From Synechococcaceae cyanobacterium SM2_3_1 (GTDB lineage: Bacteria; Cyanobacteriota; Cyanobacteriia; Thermostichales; Thermostichaceae): DNA of 43,557 nt. The translations under genes and the position numbers were made by a program. Position 1 is the first letter of the stretch. Each line of letters begins with the position of its first letter. The stretch covers positions 1-43,557 of the forward strand of contig JAAUUJ010000013.1 in assembly GCA_012030715.1 (NCBI GenBank). The letters are read 5' to 3'. Below the pieces are notes generated by a model. That model was not told the origin of the DNA and did not search any database. It saw only the letters and a list, made by a program, of their open reading frames with translations. Below are positions 35,944 through 43,557 of the stretch, one piece after another.

Positions 35944-37302
35944 ATGCAATCACTCGTTTCAGCCCTGAGCTCCTTCTTTCAGCTGTATGGCACCCCTCTG
36001 ATGCTGGTGCTTACCGTGATGGGGTTTTCCTCGGGTTTACCCCTGGCTATGCTGGGACAACCGCTACAGGCCTGGATGACGGATGCAGGGGTAGGCACGA
36101 TTACGATTGGGCTGACGGCTCTGATCGGTTTGCCCTACTCCTTCAAGTTTCTCTGGGCACCTTTTCTGGATCGCTTTGTTCCCCCATTGCCAGGCAGACT
36201 CCAAGGAAGTCGGCGGCGTAGCTGGTTGGCCCTCCTGCAGATCCTGCTCTGTGTCGGAATTGGTCTGCTGGGCTATCTGGATCCGCGTCACTTTGAATCG
36301 CTATTTCTAATGGCAACAGCCGTAGCTTTTCTCAGTGCCAGTCAGGATATTCAGGTGGATGCTCACCGCACCGATTTGCTCAATCAAGAAAGTATGGGAG
36401 CAGGTGTCGCGGTCTACGTCTTTGGCTACCGGATTGCACTGCTGATGGCTGGCGTGGGGGCATTGCGGCTGGCAGATTATCTGGAGTGGTCGCAGGTCTA
36501 CCTGATCATGGGGGGGCTGATGCTGGTGGGGGTGATCGCTGCCTACTTCAGTCCTGAGCCTGAGGATCTGGTGGAGGGACCGACAACTCTGACTGCTGCA
36601 GTGATTGATCCCTTTCGCGCTTTCCTGCGTCATTATCCGCAACAGGATCGGTCCTGGGTTCCCTTCCGCCCTCTCCAGGCTATCTTGGAGCGTCCCCTTG
36701 CCCTCTGGACTTTAGGCTTTGTCGCGGTCTACCAGCTGGCGGATCGCATCTCGGCCCCCATGTCCGTGAAGTTTCTCCGCGATCTGGGCTTCAGTAATAC
36801 CGATCTCAGCAATCGCTACTGGATGATTTTCTTCGCCACGCTGGCCGGAGTGTTTGGGGGGGGCTGGGCCGTGAAACGATTGGGGATCCGTTCTTCCCTG
36901 ATCTGGTTTGGGATTGTCCAGGGGATCAGTAATCTCAGCTTTATGGTGCTGGCGCTGGCCGGACAGGATTATCCCGTCATGTATGGAGCCACCTTTGTCG
37001 AGAATTTCAGTGGTGGAACCGGAACTGCTGCTTTTCTGGCGTTCTTAATGAGTCTTTGTGATAAAAAGTTCAGCGCCACTCAGTATGCGTTGCTCTCCAG
37101 TTTGTTCGGTTTGGGGGGATCGCTGGCGGGATCAACCTCCGGCTGGCTGGCATCACAGCTGGGATGGGCTCCCTTCTGGGGTTTGACCAGTCTGGGGGCA
37201 TTGCCTGGATTAGTGCTGATTTTGAGTTTGGATCTGCTCTCCCGGCCTCAGACACCAGAAGTGACACCCGCAACCACCGCTTCCTCTGAGCTAGGCTTAT
37301 AA
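35944..37302 (+). CDS. AmpG-like MFS permease
   Basis: The 452-residue major-facilitator protein has 12-14 hydrophobic segments and the AmpG pattern [20 protein letters not shown] near residue 27, [14 protein letters not shown], and [18 protein letters not shown]. AmpG imports anhydromuropeptides for cell-wall recycling. Cyanobacterial members are divergent and the substrate is not proven. It lies about 40 nt upstream of the ArsA-like gene and is probably co-transcribed with it. Confidence 0.83.
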   Translation: MQSLVSALSSFFQLYGTPLMLVLTVMGFSSGLPLAMLGQPLQAWMTDAGVGTITIGLTALIGLPYSFKFLWAPFLDRFVPPLPGRLQGSRRRSWLALLQILLCVGIGLLGYLDPRHFESLFLMATAVAFLSASQDIQVDAHRTDLLNQESMGAGVAVYVFGYRIALLMAGVGALRLADYLEWSQVYLIMGGLMLVGVIAAYFSPEPEDLVEGPTTLTAAVIDPFRAFLRHYPQQDRSWVPFRPLQAILERPLALWTLGFVAVYQLADRISAPMSVKFLRDLGFSNTDLSNRYWMIFFATLAGVFGGGWAVKRLGIRSSLIWFGIVQGISNLSFMVLALAGQDYPVMYGATFVENFSGGTGTAAFLAFLMSLCDKKFSATQYALLSSLFGLGGSLAGSTSGWLASQLGWAPFWGLTSLGALPGLVLILSLDLLSRPQTPEVTPATTASSELGL

Positions 37303-37342
37303 ATGTGACAAATTGTGTACTCATTTCCCCCTCAGGACCTTT

Positions 37343-38521
37343 ATGCAGCGGATTATCCTCATGACCGGCAAGGGTGGTGTCGGAAAAACTTCGATGGCCG
37401 CCGCCACAGGTTGGCGTTGCGCTGAACTGGGATACAAGACTCTGGTCCTCAGTACCGATCCTGCCCATTCGCTGGCCGATAGTTTTGATCAGCCTCTGGG
37501 CCACGAACCGATTCAGGTGCAGCCCAATCTCTGGGGAGCCGAATTGGATGCGCTGGTGGAGCTGCAGGAAAACTGGGGATCCGTCAAATCCTACATCACA
37601 GAAGTGCTACAGGCACGAGGGTTGGATGGAGTCCAGGCTCAGGAACTGGCGATCTTGCCCGGCATGGATGAGATCTTTTCGTTAGTGCGGGTGAACCGCC
37701 ATTATGACGAGGATGATTTTGATGTGTTGATCATTGACTCGGCCCCCACCGGAACAGCCCTGCGTTTGCTCAGCCTGCCGGATATTTCGGGCTGGTACAT
37801 GCGCAAATTCTACAAACCTCTGCAGGGGCTGGCTCAGATGCTGCGACCCGTGGCCGAACCGATCGTGAAAAGCCTGACCGGGATCCCATTGCCCAATAAC
37901 AAGGTGATGGATGCTCCCTATGAGTTCTACGAAAAGATTGAGCGGCTGGAGAAGATCCTCACCAACAACCGCATTACCTCTGTACGCCTGGTGACCAATC
38001 CCGAGAAAATGGTCCTGAAGGAGTCACTGCGGGCCCATGCTTATCTCAGTCTCTATGGGGTGGCCACAGATCTGGTGATTGCCAACCGGATCATCCCTGA
38101 GCATGTTCAGGATCCCTACTTTGCCCGCTGGAAAGAATCGCAGCAGCGCTACCGCGAGCAGATCCACACCGACTTTGCCCCCCTGCCCGTGAGCGAAATC
38201 CCGCTTTACTCTGAAGAATTAGTGGGATGGCAGGCTCTAGAACGCCTGAAGCAAGATCTCTGGTCAGAGCGAAATCCGGCGGAGGTACTCTACTCAGAAA
38301 CCACAATGGCAGTTGTAACCGAAAACGGCCAGTACCGCCTGGATCTTTACCTTCCGGGCATTCCTAAAGATCAGATTGAACTGACCAAAACCGGAGATGA
38401 GCTCAATATTCGCATTGGCAACCATCGCCGTAACCTGGTTCTTCCTCAAACGCTGGCGGAAATGCAACCTGCTCGCGCCAAGATGGAAGAAGACTATCTC
38501 CGTATCCACTTTGCACCCTGA
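37343..38521 (+). CDS. ArsA/Get3-family ATPase with C-terminal Hsp20-like domain
   Basis: The 392-residue protein has a deviant Walker A (GKGGVGKTS) at 9-17, [13 protein letters not shown], and the switch [17 protein letters not shown]. The last 85 residues form an ArsA_HSP20 beta-sandwich ([23 protein letters not shown] and [14 protein letters not shown]). This single-domain type is widespread in cyanobacteria and plastids and is related to the Get3 tail-anchored-protein targeting factor. No arsenic genes are nearby, so arsenite export is unlikely. ATG 37343 ([12 protein letters not shown]) is preferred to GTG 37313. Confidence 0.88.
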   Translation: MQRIILMTGKGGVGKTSMAAATGWRCAELGYKTLVLSTDPAHSLADSFDQPLGHEPIQVQPNLWGAELDALVELQENWGSVKSYITEVLQARGLDGVQAQELAILPGMDEIFSLVRVNRHYDEDDFDVLIIDSAPTGTALRLLSLPDISGWYMRKFYKPLQGLAQMLRPVAEPIVKSLTGIPLPNNKVMDAPYEFYEKIERLEKILTNNRITSVRLVTNPEKMVLKESLRAHAYLSLYGVATDLVIANRIIPEHVQDPYFARWKESQQRYREQIHTDFAPLPVSEIPLYSEELVGWQALERLKQDLWSERNPAEVLYSETTMAVVTENGQYRLDLYLPGIPKDQIELTKTGDELNIRIGNHRRNLVLPQTLAEMQPARAKMEEDYLRIHFAP

Positions 38522-38582
38522 ACTGACTGGCGGATCTCAGCCCTGTGTGCTTGTCAGGAAAGGATCCACCAGGGCTCAAGAT

Positions 38583-38858
38583 CTAACGGCGAGAATTAGC
38601 TTCGCTGTCAGCACGGAGGTCCAGAAGAGGAGCAGAGATTTCGAAACTAGGGCGCAGATCAGAAGCTGGAGATGCCACCAGGTTACTGTCTACATTTAGG
38701 TTAGCGCTGGGGCGGATGATGTCTTCCCCTCGCCCTTGCAAGATCCGAGCCTCAGTCAGTGCTTGTTGCAGGGGGGTGGTTTCGGCCAGGGCTATAGGAG
38801 CCGCAACTGCCATCAAGATCAGAGCAGAAAAGGTGGTGGTCAGGAAACGGGTACTCAT
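38583..38858 (-). CDS. Small exported hypothetical protein
   Basis: The 91-residue protein has a Sec signal peptide (MSTRFLTTTFSALILMAVAAP, cleavage after ALA at about 25). The mature part of about 66 residues is polar, with repeated NLNVDSNLVAS/DLRPSFEIS-like stretches, and has no recognised fold. GGAGG lies 8 nt before the ATG. The 234-nt gap to the next gene is A+T-rich near 38930 (TATATAG) and probably holds promoters for both directions. Confidence 0.65.
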   Translation of the reverse strand: MSTRFLTTTFSALILMAVAAPIALAETTPLQQALTEARILQGRGEDIIRPSANLNVDSNLVASPASDLRPSFEISAPLLDLRADSEANSRR

Positions 38859-39092
38859 AACAAACCTCCAGAAATGATTGCGAACGGTGCCTGCGAACGA
38901 TCAGGGAGCACTTGATTTGTTTCAACTGTTTATATAGTGACAGTTACACATGAAAGTATCCTGATCGGGGTCTAAGAGAGCGCTGAGGGGAAAGGCTCGA
39001 AATGCTGAGGTAGACTAAGGGCAGACTGAGAGGGGGCTTCAAGCTTTTTGGGAGCTGTTCCTGACTCAGAGATTAGGGTGGATACTTGAGCC

Positions 39093-39628
39093 ATGAACCA
39101 TCTAGATCTCCACGCCTCCAGAACCTCAAGCCATGTTTGTACTCTTGAGTTGGAGGTAACTCAGATTAGTCACGAAAATTTTCAGCCCTACGGCACCCTG
39201 ATCACGGCTGCAGAGGATGGCAAACCTTTTGGGGGCGATGAGGCTCAGCTGGATCTATCGCAGGGCAGCCCCGCTTTTACATCATGCAACTGCCGAACCG
39301 CGGGTTGACGTTCCATCAGATCACACGACATTTGCGGGTTACCCAGTGTCTGGCAGCGGTAGGTCAGGATCCCTGGCTGCTGGCGGTTGCCCCTCCTGCC
39401 GAGCTGGATCATCCTGAGGCGGTCCCCTCCCTGGAGGCAATTCGCGCTTTCCAGATCCCTGGGGATCAGGCAATTCAACTGCACCGGGGCACCTGGCATG
39501 CCGGTCCCTATTTCACTGCTCCCACCCTGGCCTTTTTCAATCTGGAGCTGACCGATACCAATCAGGTGGATCACCACAGCTGCGACCTGGATCACACCTA
39601 CGGAATTGCTCTGTGCTTCCGGAATTGA
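39093..39628 (+). CDS. Ureidoglycolate lyase-like protein, frameshifted
   Basis: Two frames combine. 39093-39272 gives [20 protein letters not shown] and [11 protein letters not shown]; from there the second frame gives [34 protein letters not shown] and [13 protein letters not shown], the core of the ureidoglycolate lyase family (PF04115). Adding one C in the run 39269-39272 yields a continuous protein of about 178 residues (SPRFYIMQ). The enzyme would split ureidoglycolate into glyoxylate and urea (EC 4.3.2.3), supplying substrate for urease, but no other allantoin genes are visible and the cyanobacterial family may act on another compound. Confidence 0.8.
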
Positions 39629-40140
39629 ATCCAGCACCGACTGTTCCCCGCTCGTCTAGCCTGCGGATCTTGGGGCTCGATCCGGGTCTGGCCACCATGG
39701 GCTTTGGCTGTGTCGAAATCCAGCTGGATGAGCAGGTAGTGGCTCTCGATTACGGGGTGATCAGTACTCCTAAAGACCGTGATATTCACGCACGTCTGCA
39801 GATCCTTTACGAAGATCTCGCCCATTTGCTGGATCAGCTGTCCCCTCACCAGGTTGGTCTCGAGAAACTCTTCTTTTACCGCATGGGGAACACGATCCAG
39901 ATTGCCCAGGCCCGTGGCGTGATCCTGCTGGCGTTGGCCCAAAGACACCTTTGCCCACGTGAATTTACTCCTGCCCAGGTGAAGCAGAGCCTGACGGGGT
40001 ATGGCCGTTCGGATAAGCATGCCATTCAGGAAGCTGTGGCACGGGAACTGCATCTCCCTCACCTGCCCCGACCTGATGATGCTGCCGACGCTTTAGCCAT
40101 TGCCCTGACGGTCTGGCAGCACCGCTTTGCCGACGGTTAA
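39613..40140 (+). CDS. ruvC: Holliday junction endonuclease RuvC
   Basis: The 175-residue resolvase cuts Holliday junctions bound by RuvAB. Catalytic acids are seen in [14 protein letters not shown] (Asp), VGLEKLFF (Glu) and [14 protein letters not shown] (the Asp pair). The start is GTG 39613 or TTG 39625, and both overlap the end of the ureidoglycolate lyase gene; the family start LRILGLDPG lies about 18 residues in, so a later start is possible. Neither ruvA nor ruvB is nearby. Confidence 0.92.
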   Translation: MLPELNPAPTVPRSSSLRILGLDPGLATMGFGCVEIQLDEQVVALDYGVISTPKDRDIHARLQILYEDLAHLLDQLSPHQVGLEKLFFYRMGNTIQIAQARGVILLALAQRHLCPREFTPAQVKQSLTGYGRSDKHAIQEAVARELHLPHLPRPDDAADALAIALTVWQHRFADG

Positions 40141-40220
40141 CCCAGAAGGGTGGTAAATCTCCTCAATCCCCGATCGGATGCCGGAGTATACTGGGCGTGC
40201 TGAGCACTAGGAAATGCTTC

Positions 40221-40663
40221 TTGGATCTCTCCTGCAAAAGTGAATATGCGCTCCTGGCCCTCCTGGAACTGGTACAGCAGTATCAAGAGAATCGGATCCT
40301 TCAGATCAAAGAGATTGCTGCTCATCAATCCATCCCAGATCGTTATTTGGAGCAACTCCTGGCGACATTGAGGAGAGCTGGGCTGGTGAGAAGTCAACGG
40401 GGAGCCCGTGGGGGCTATCAATTAGCACGTCCACCCTGGACGATCACCCTGCATGAAGTAATTCAGGCGATCGAAGGGGAAGATCTTACCCGCAATAACC
40501 GTCGCTCTCCTGATCTTGAGCCCATCCCCGCATTAGCAAACCTGCGGAACGTCATGGCGGAGCCCAGGCAGCGGCGATTACCGTTCTCCAAAACACAACC
40601 CTCCAGGACCTTTATGAAAAACTCTTACAACGGGAAAGAGCGGGGATCATGTACTATATCTAG
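40221..40663 (+). CDS. Rrf2-family transcriptional regulator, frameshifted
   Basis: The winged-helix start reads LDLSCKSEYALLALLELVQQY, IPDRYLEQLLATLRRAGLVRSQRGARGGYQLARP and TLHEVIQAIEG, typical of Rrf2 proteins. Adding one G at about 40559-40566 (GAGCCC read as GAGGCCC) gives EAQAAAITVLQNTTLQDLYEKL and a stop at TAG 40661-40663, the normal Rrf2 C-terminus and a length near 147; the literal frame runs on to 40808. The Fe-S-binding Cys triad of IscR is absent. TTG 40221 has AGGAAA upstream; GTG 40197 is in frame. 40664-40913 shows no gene. Confidence 0.83.
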
Positions 40664-40913
40664 CCTTGTTAGTCCAGAATCAGGAATCATCCATCTCGAT
40701 TCGTATTGTTCTGGATGCGTGCAAGCAGGGATCCGTCTACCATGTGGATATCGGTCTATACTGAGTGACTGCAACAGTTTATACATCCCCAGACCTGTTG
40801 CTGCCTGAGCCCTCCCTTTGCCTGCAGGTACGATATCAATCAGGATGAAGTGCAATCTGCCTTCTGCATGGGAATCTTCAAAGCAGCTATCCGCCGATCA
40901 GGAGAAATGAGCC

Positions 40914-41297
40914 ATGGAAACTGAGCTTGCGCACCCGTCCACCCTCCTTCCCGCCATGGATCAATTGCTGCTGATTGCTCAGGAGGAAAATACCAATCTC
41001 ACCACTCTGCTGGATGAAGCGATTCTCCTTCTGACTCAGGATCGGGCTCGCCAGCTGAATCGGCAAACGCGCAGGCAAGAAGAAGTGGTCGAACAGGATT
41101 TTGGCATTACTTCGGCAGCCTGGGCACGGCAGGAAATCGAAGCCGATCAGGGCATGATGGAGGACCTGGCGGTGATCTACCGCTCTCCAGAAGTGTGGGC
41201 CATGCTGGAGGCCACGATTCAACGGAAAGCTGCTCACTTTGATCAGGGTTTGGTCATGAATCAAGATCCCCAGACAGAGTCATCTCCCCAGGCTTAG
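40914..41297 (+). CDS. Hypothetical protein (127 aa)
   Basis: The protein is soluble, acidic and mostly helical (MDQLLLIAQEENTNLTTLLDEAILLLTQ; RQTRRQEEVVEQDFG), with no recognised domain. AGGAGAAATG-like bases precede the ATG at 40914. It ends 10 nt before yraN and is probably co-transcribed with it. Confidence 0.6.
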   Translation: METELAHPSTLLPAMDQLLLIAQEENTNLTTLLDEAILLLTQDRARQLNRQTRRQEEVVEQDFGITSAAWARQEIEADQGMMEDLAVIYRSPEVWAMLEATIQRKAAHFDQGLVMNQDPQTESSPQA

Positions 41298-41307
41298 GTA
41301 AGGCCCC

Positions 41308-41724
41308 ATGCCCAAAAGAACCCAACAACAACAGGTGGGAGATGGGGGAGAAAACTTTGTGGGCAACTATCTGCGTCAGCAGGGGTGGCAGATCCTCAGT
41401 CAGCAGTGGCATTGTCGCTGGGGAGAGCTTGATCTGGTGGCTCGCAAGGGCTCGGTGCTGGCCTTTGTTGAGGTGAAAACGAGGCGGTCGGGGAACTGGG
41501 ATGAAACCGGACTCCTGGCGGTTCATGGGGACAAGCAGAAGAAGATTATCAAAACAGCCCTGATCTACCTGAGTCAACAGCAGCCTTCGCTTGCCGCTGA
41601 TCTGGAGTATCGCTTTGACGTCGCCTTGGTCCAGCACAGCATCTCGCCCAAAGGTGATCTGATCTGGCAACTGGAACAGTATATTCCTGCCGCTTTTGAG
41701 CTGAGTCAAGGAGGGCTCTATTGA
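41308..41724 (+). CDS. yraN: YraN-family (UPF0102) putative nuclease
   Basis: The 138-residue protein has the UPF0102 pattern: GENFVGNYLRQQGWQIL, RWGELDLVARKGSVLAFVEVKTR and YRFDVALV. The E-x-D...E-V-K triplet is a PD-(D/E)XK-like active site. Homologues such as RarD/YraN are thought to take part in DNA repair or uptake. It lies 10 nt after the hypothetical gene. Confidence 0.88.
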   Translation: MPKRTQQQQVGDGGENFVGNYLRQQGWQILSQQWHCRWGELDLVARKGSVLAFVEVKTRRSGNWDETGLLAVHGDKQKKIIKTALIYLSQQQPSLAADLEYRFDVALVQHSISPKGDLIWQLEQYIPAAFELSQGGLY

Positions 41725-41739
41725 CGCTCATCCTGCCAA

Positions 41740-41782
41740 CCTCTGCCTTCGACAGGCTCCGCCAACGCGGTATAGGCAGAGG
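41740..41782. repeat. Hairpin repeat of the 'CCTTCGACAGGCTC' kind
   Basis: CCTCTGCC at 41740-41747 pairs perfectly with GGCAGAGG at 41775-41782. The loop holds TTCGACAGGCTCCGCC and a nested CCGC-CAAC-GCGG stem. The inner TTCGACAGGCTC is the core of a palindromic intergenic repeat family that recurs in many bacterial genomes. It lies 15 nt after the yraN stop and could also act as a terminator or mRNA stabiliser, although no T-run follows. Confidence 0.5.
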
Positions 41783-41913
41783 AGTGGGACGAATCTTGCT
41801 AGTAGGATGACGATAGTTGGTTTGGATGCAGTGAGCCTCTGCAAGACAGGATCAAGCAGAGGTTGATTGAGTATCCTGAAACGTGACCGCCCTGCTGTAT
41901 CTAGGCCGTTGCT

Positions 41914-42652
41914 ATGACTCAGTCCAGTGCTTCCGATTATCCCGAACTCCCTCTGGATCTTGCAGATGCCCAGTCGCAGGCCATGGCAGCAGTCCAAAGA
42001 GCGGTGAACTCGGGATATCAACGTCTGCAGATTGATATTCTCATCCCTGATTTGAAGCCAGAAAACCTGGCCCGTCCTTTTTTTAGAGGTGTGTAACCCG
42101 CCCCTGCTGGCTATTTTTAGTGATGCTGGCGGCGCTGCCCTTGCCCAGCGAGACTGGATGTCCAGTGATCCTCCCATCCCCGAGGGTGTGGTCCTGGAGA
42201 GTTTGAGCAGTCGCACCTCTGTGGCTGAGGATCAGGCGGTTCTCTTTGTCACTCCTGCGGTATACGGGATCGAGCAGGTGGAGCAGGTGTGCAATACCAT
42301 CAGCCGTCAGAATTCGGATCACCGCCCCGTTGTGTTACTCAACCCTCAACTTCAAGATGCCGCCACCGTGGGTGTGGGGCTGTCTGGTCGGCGCCTCCAG
42401 CAACGATTTATCAACACGTTTGAGCCCTGCTATTATCTGCGACCTCTGGGCAATGGAGCCCTCTTCCGTGTTTATCCTTATCCCTGGACAATCTGGACGC
42501 AGGACAGTGAAACAGGGGAGTATCAGCTCTTGGACACCACTGATAGTCAACCTTCCGGGGAAGATTTAGCGGAGATCTTTGCCCGCAACTATCCCTCGAC
42601 CAATAGCTTTTGGGCAGGTTTGCGTCGATTTCTTCAGGCTTTACAACGATAG
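41914..42652 (+). CDS. DUF1995-family protein, frameshifted
   Basis: The first frame (41914-42096) reads PELPLDLADAQSQAMAAVQRAV and RLQIDILIPDLKPE. After the T7 run at 42078-42084 the +1 frame continues LEVCNPPLLAIFSDAGGAALAQRDW, VVLLNPQLQDA and RPLGNGALFRVYPYPW to 42652. Removing one T joins them to about 245 residues. DUF1995 proteins are found in cyanobacteria and plastids, and their function is unknown to me. The start is ATG 41914; no strong ribosome binding site is seen. Confidence 0.8.
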
Positions 42653-42708
42653 CGGTGAATGCTGTTACAAGAATTCTCCTGGCAGCACCCACCTCTTCGC
42701 TTGGAGGC

Positions 42709-43119
42709 TTACTTGACTTCTGCCTTGGCTCCAGCATCTTCAAGCTTCTTCTTCAAGCCCTCTGCATCCTCTTTAGAGGTTGCTTCCTTAACCGCTTTGG
42801 GAGCAGCTTCCACCAGATCCTTGGCATCCTTAAGTCCCAGACCTGTGATCTCGCGCACTGCCTTGAGAATGGCGATTTTCTTGTCGGCGGGCACTTCCTG
42901 CAGGATGACATCAAATTCGGTCTGCTCTTCTACAGGCTCTGCTTCCGCCGCCGGAGCTGCTGCCCCAGGCATGGCCATGGCAGGCATCATCATGCCACCC
43001 CCTACGGGAGCTGCGGCACTAACGCCAAAGGTGTCTTCAATGGCTTTCACCAATTCCGAAGCCTCCAGCAAGGTCATGGCTTTCAGCTCTTCCAGAATCC
43101 GTTCTACACGCTCAGACAT
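42709..43119 (-). CDS. rplL: 50S ribosomal protein L7/L12
   Basis: The 136-residue protein has the N-terminal dimerisation domain ([17 protein letters not shown]), an Ala/Met/Pro-rich hinge ([19 protein letters not shown]) and the C-terminal factor-binding domain ([37 protein letters not shown]). It is slightly longer than usual because of the hinge. AGGAGT stands before the ATG. It follows rplJ on the same strand with a 61-nt gap, the standard order. Confidence 0.96.
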   Translation of the reverse strand: MSERVERILEELKAMTLLEASELVKAIEDTFGVSAAAPVGGGMMMPAMAMPGAAAPAAEAEPVEEQTEFDVILQEVPADKKIAILKAVREITGLGLKDAKDLVEAAPKAVKEATSKEDAEGLKKKLEDAGAKAEVK

Positions 43120-43180
43120 GAGTTACTCCTTTTCGTTGACAATGAATTAACAACAAACAACCTGCTGACTCCGATCAGGA

Positions 43181-43557
43181 TCAGGCTGCGTCCTGTTGAC
43201 GCTGATCGGCCACCGCCTGAATGGCCCGTGCCAGAGAAGCAGGGATCTGATCCAGTCCAGTGGCAAGCTGGGTCGGAACTCCGTTGAGAGACACCGCCAG
43301 CCGAGTGGCAATGGTCTGAATCCCTCCGGCTGCTTGTGCTAGCAGCACTTCTTTCGGGGCAGATCGGCAACAGCCTGGGCCTGCTCGAGATTGAGGGCCA
43401 TGCCGTCAATGGCTGCACCGCGAAATTCGGTTTTTCTTGGTCTTTTTTTGAAAATCCTGAAAGATCTTGACGGTCTTGCCAATATCCCCACGAATGAGAA
43501 CAAAGACATTGGGTCCCGACAGGAACTTCTCCCAGTCCAGCCCAGGTGGGACGATCA
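43181..43557 (-). CDS. rplJ: 50S ribosomal protein L10 (3' part), two frameshifts
   Basis: The gene enters from the right edge. The frames are PGLDWEKFLSGPNVFVLIRG and DIGKTVKIFQDFQKKTKK, then (other frame) TEFRGAAIDGMALNLEQAQAVADL, then KEVLLAQAAGGIQTIATRLA and QVADQRQ-like bases ending at TGA 43181-43183. These are the C-terminal two thirds of L10. One extra base in the run 43431-43435 and one missing base in 43356-43359 break the frame. L10 anchors the L7/L12 stalk and is essential, so the breaks are almost certainly errors in the sequence. Confidence 0.88.

Noticed and set aside
1-43557. CRISPR arrays, tRNA or rRNA genes
   Set aside because: I saw no regularly spaced repeats and no cloverleaf or rRNA-like segments in the intergenic stretches.

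Overview
The window comes from a cyanobacterium. The evidence is a urtABCDE urea transporter behind a textbook NtcA promoter, a PlmA-type GntR regulator, a DUF1995 protein, several Uma2 nucleases, an ArsA-like ATPase with a C-terminal Hsp20-like domain, and cyanobacterial-style SdhA, PfkA, RuvC and L7/L12. I do not assign a genus.

Layout. (1) 1-14125 is a nitrogen-scavenging block: the 5' end of a probable transposase gene (1-73), a deleted amidase pseudogene, a type II haloacid dehalogenase, urtABCDE, an aliphatic amidase (amiE), a J-domain protein on the other strand, and a urease cluster ordered ureA-B-C-G-D-E-F. Three promoters here (317-358, 1692-1733, 6793-6834) match GTA-N8-TAC, 22 nt, TA-N3-T exactly, so amides and urea are probably taken up and hydrolysed under NtcA control when ammonium is scarce. 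UreC belongs to a divergent branch and the gene order is not the usual cyanobacterial one. (2) 14126-15970 is an insertion-sequence graveyard: an IS630-type transposase with two internal stops, an ISKra4-type remnant, and a 95-bp MITE-like inverted-repeat element. The block is therefore bracketed by mobile-element debris and looks laterally acquired. (3) 16015-32483 is visibly more G+C-rich: an Rpn-like nuclease, a 2OG-Fe oxygenase, a histidine kinase with Tyr in place of its phospho-acceptor His, a PadR regulator with a candidate operator, sdhA, pfkA, a polysaccharide flippase, a SUMF1-like protein, a trypsin-like lipoprotein, a SWIM/VWA pair resembling E. coli YehQ/YehP, a GNAT enzyme and plmA. 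(4) 32567-35814 is a nuclease-rich patch: Uma2, the 3' end of a lost hsdM, a DUF1016 PD-(D/E)XK protein and a second Uma2. (5) 35944-43557 holds an AmpG-like permease, an ArsA-like ATPase, a ureidoglycolate lyase, ruvC, an Rrf2 regulator, yraN, a DUF1995 protein, rplL and the 3' part of rplJ.

A caution runs through the window. At least eight genes (urtD, ureE, padR, sdhA, the ureidoglycolate lyase gene, rrf2, the DUF1995 gene, rplJ) are broken by single-base indels in or next to short homopolymers. Because rplJ should be essential and carries two such indels, most are probably sequence or assembly errors. I give repaired spans and describe each shift. The amidase deletion, the IS nonsense codons, the His-to-Tyr change and the ATA start codon are of another kind and may be real.
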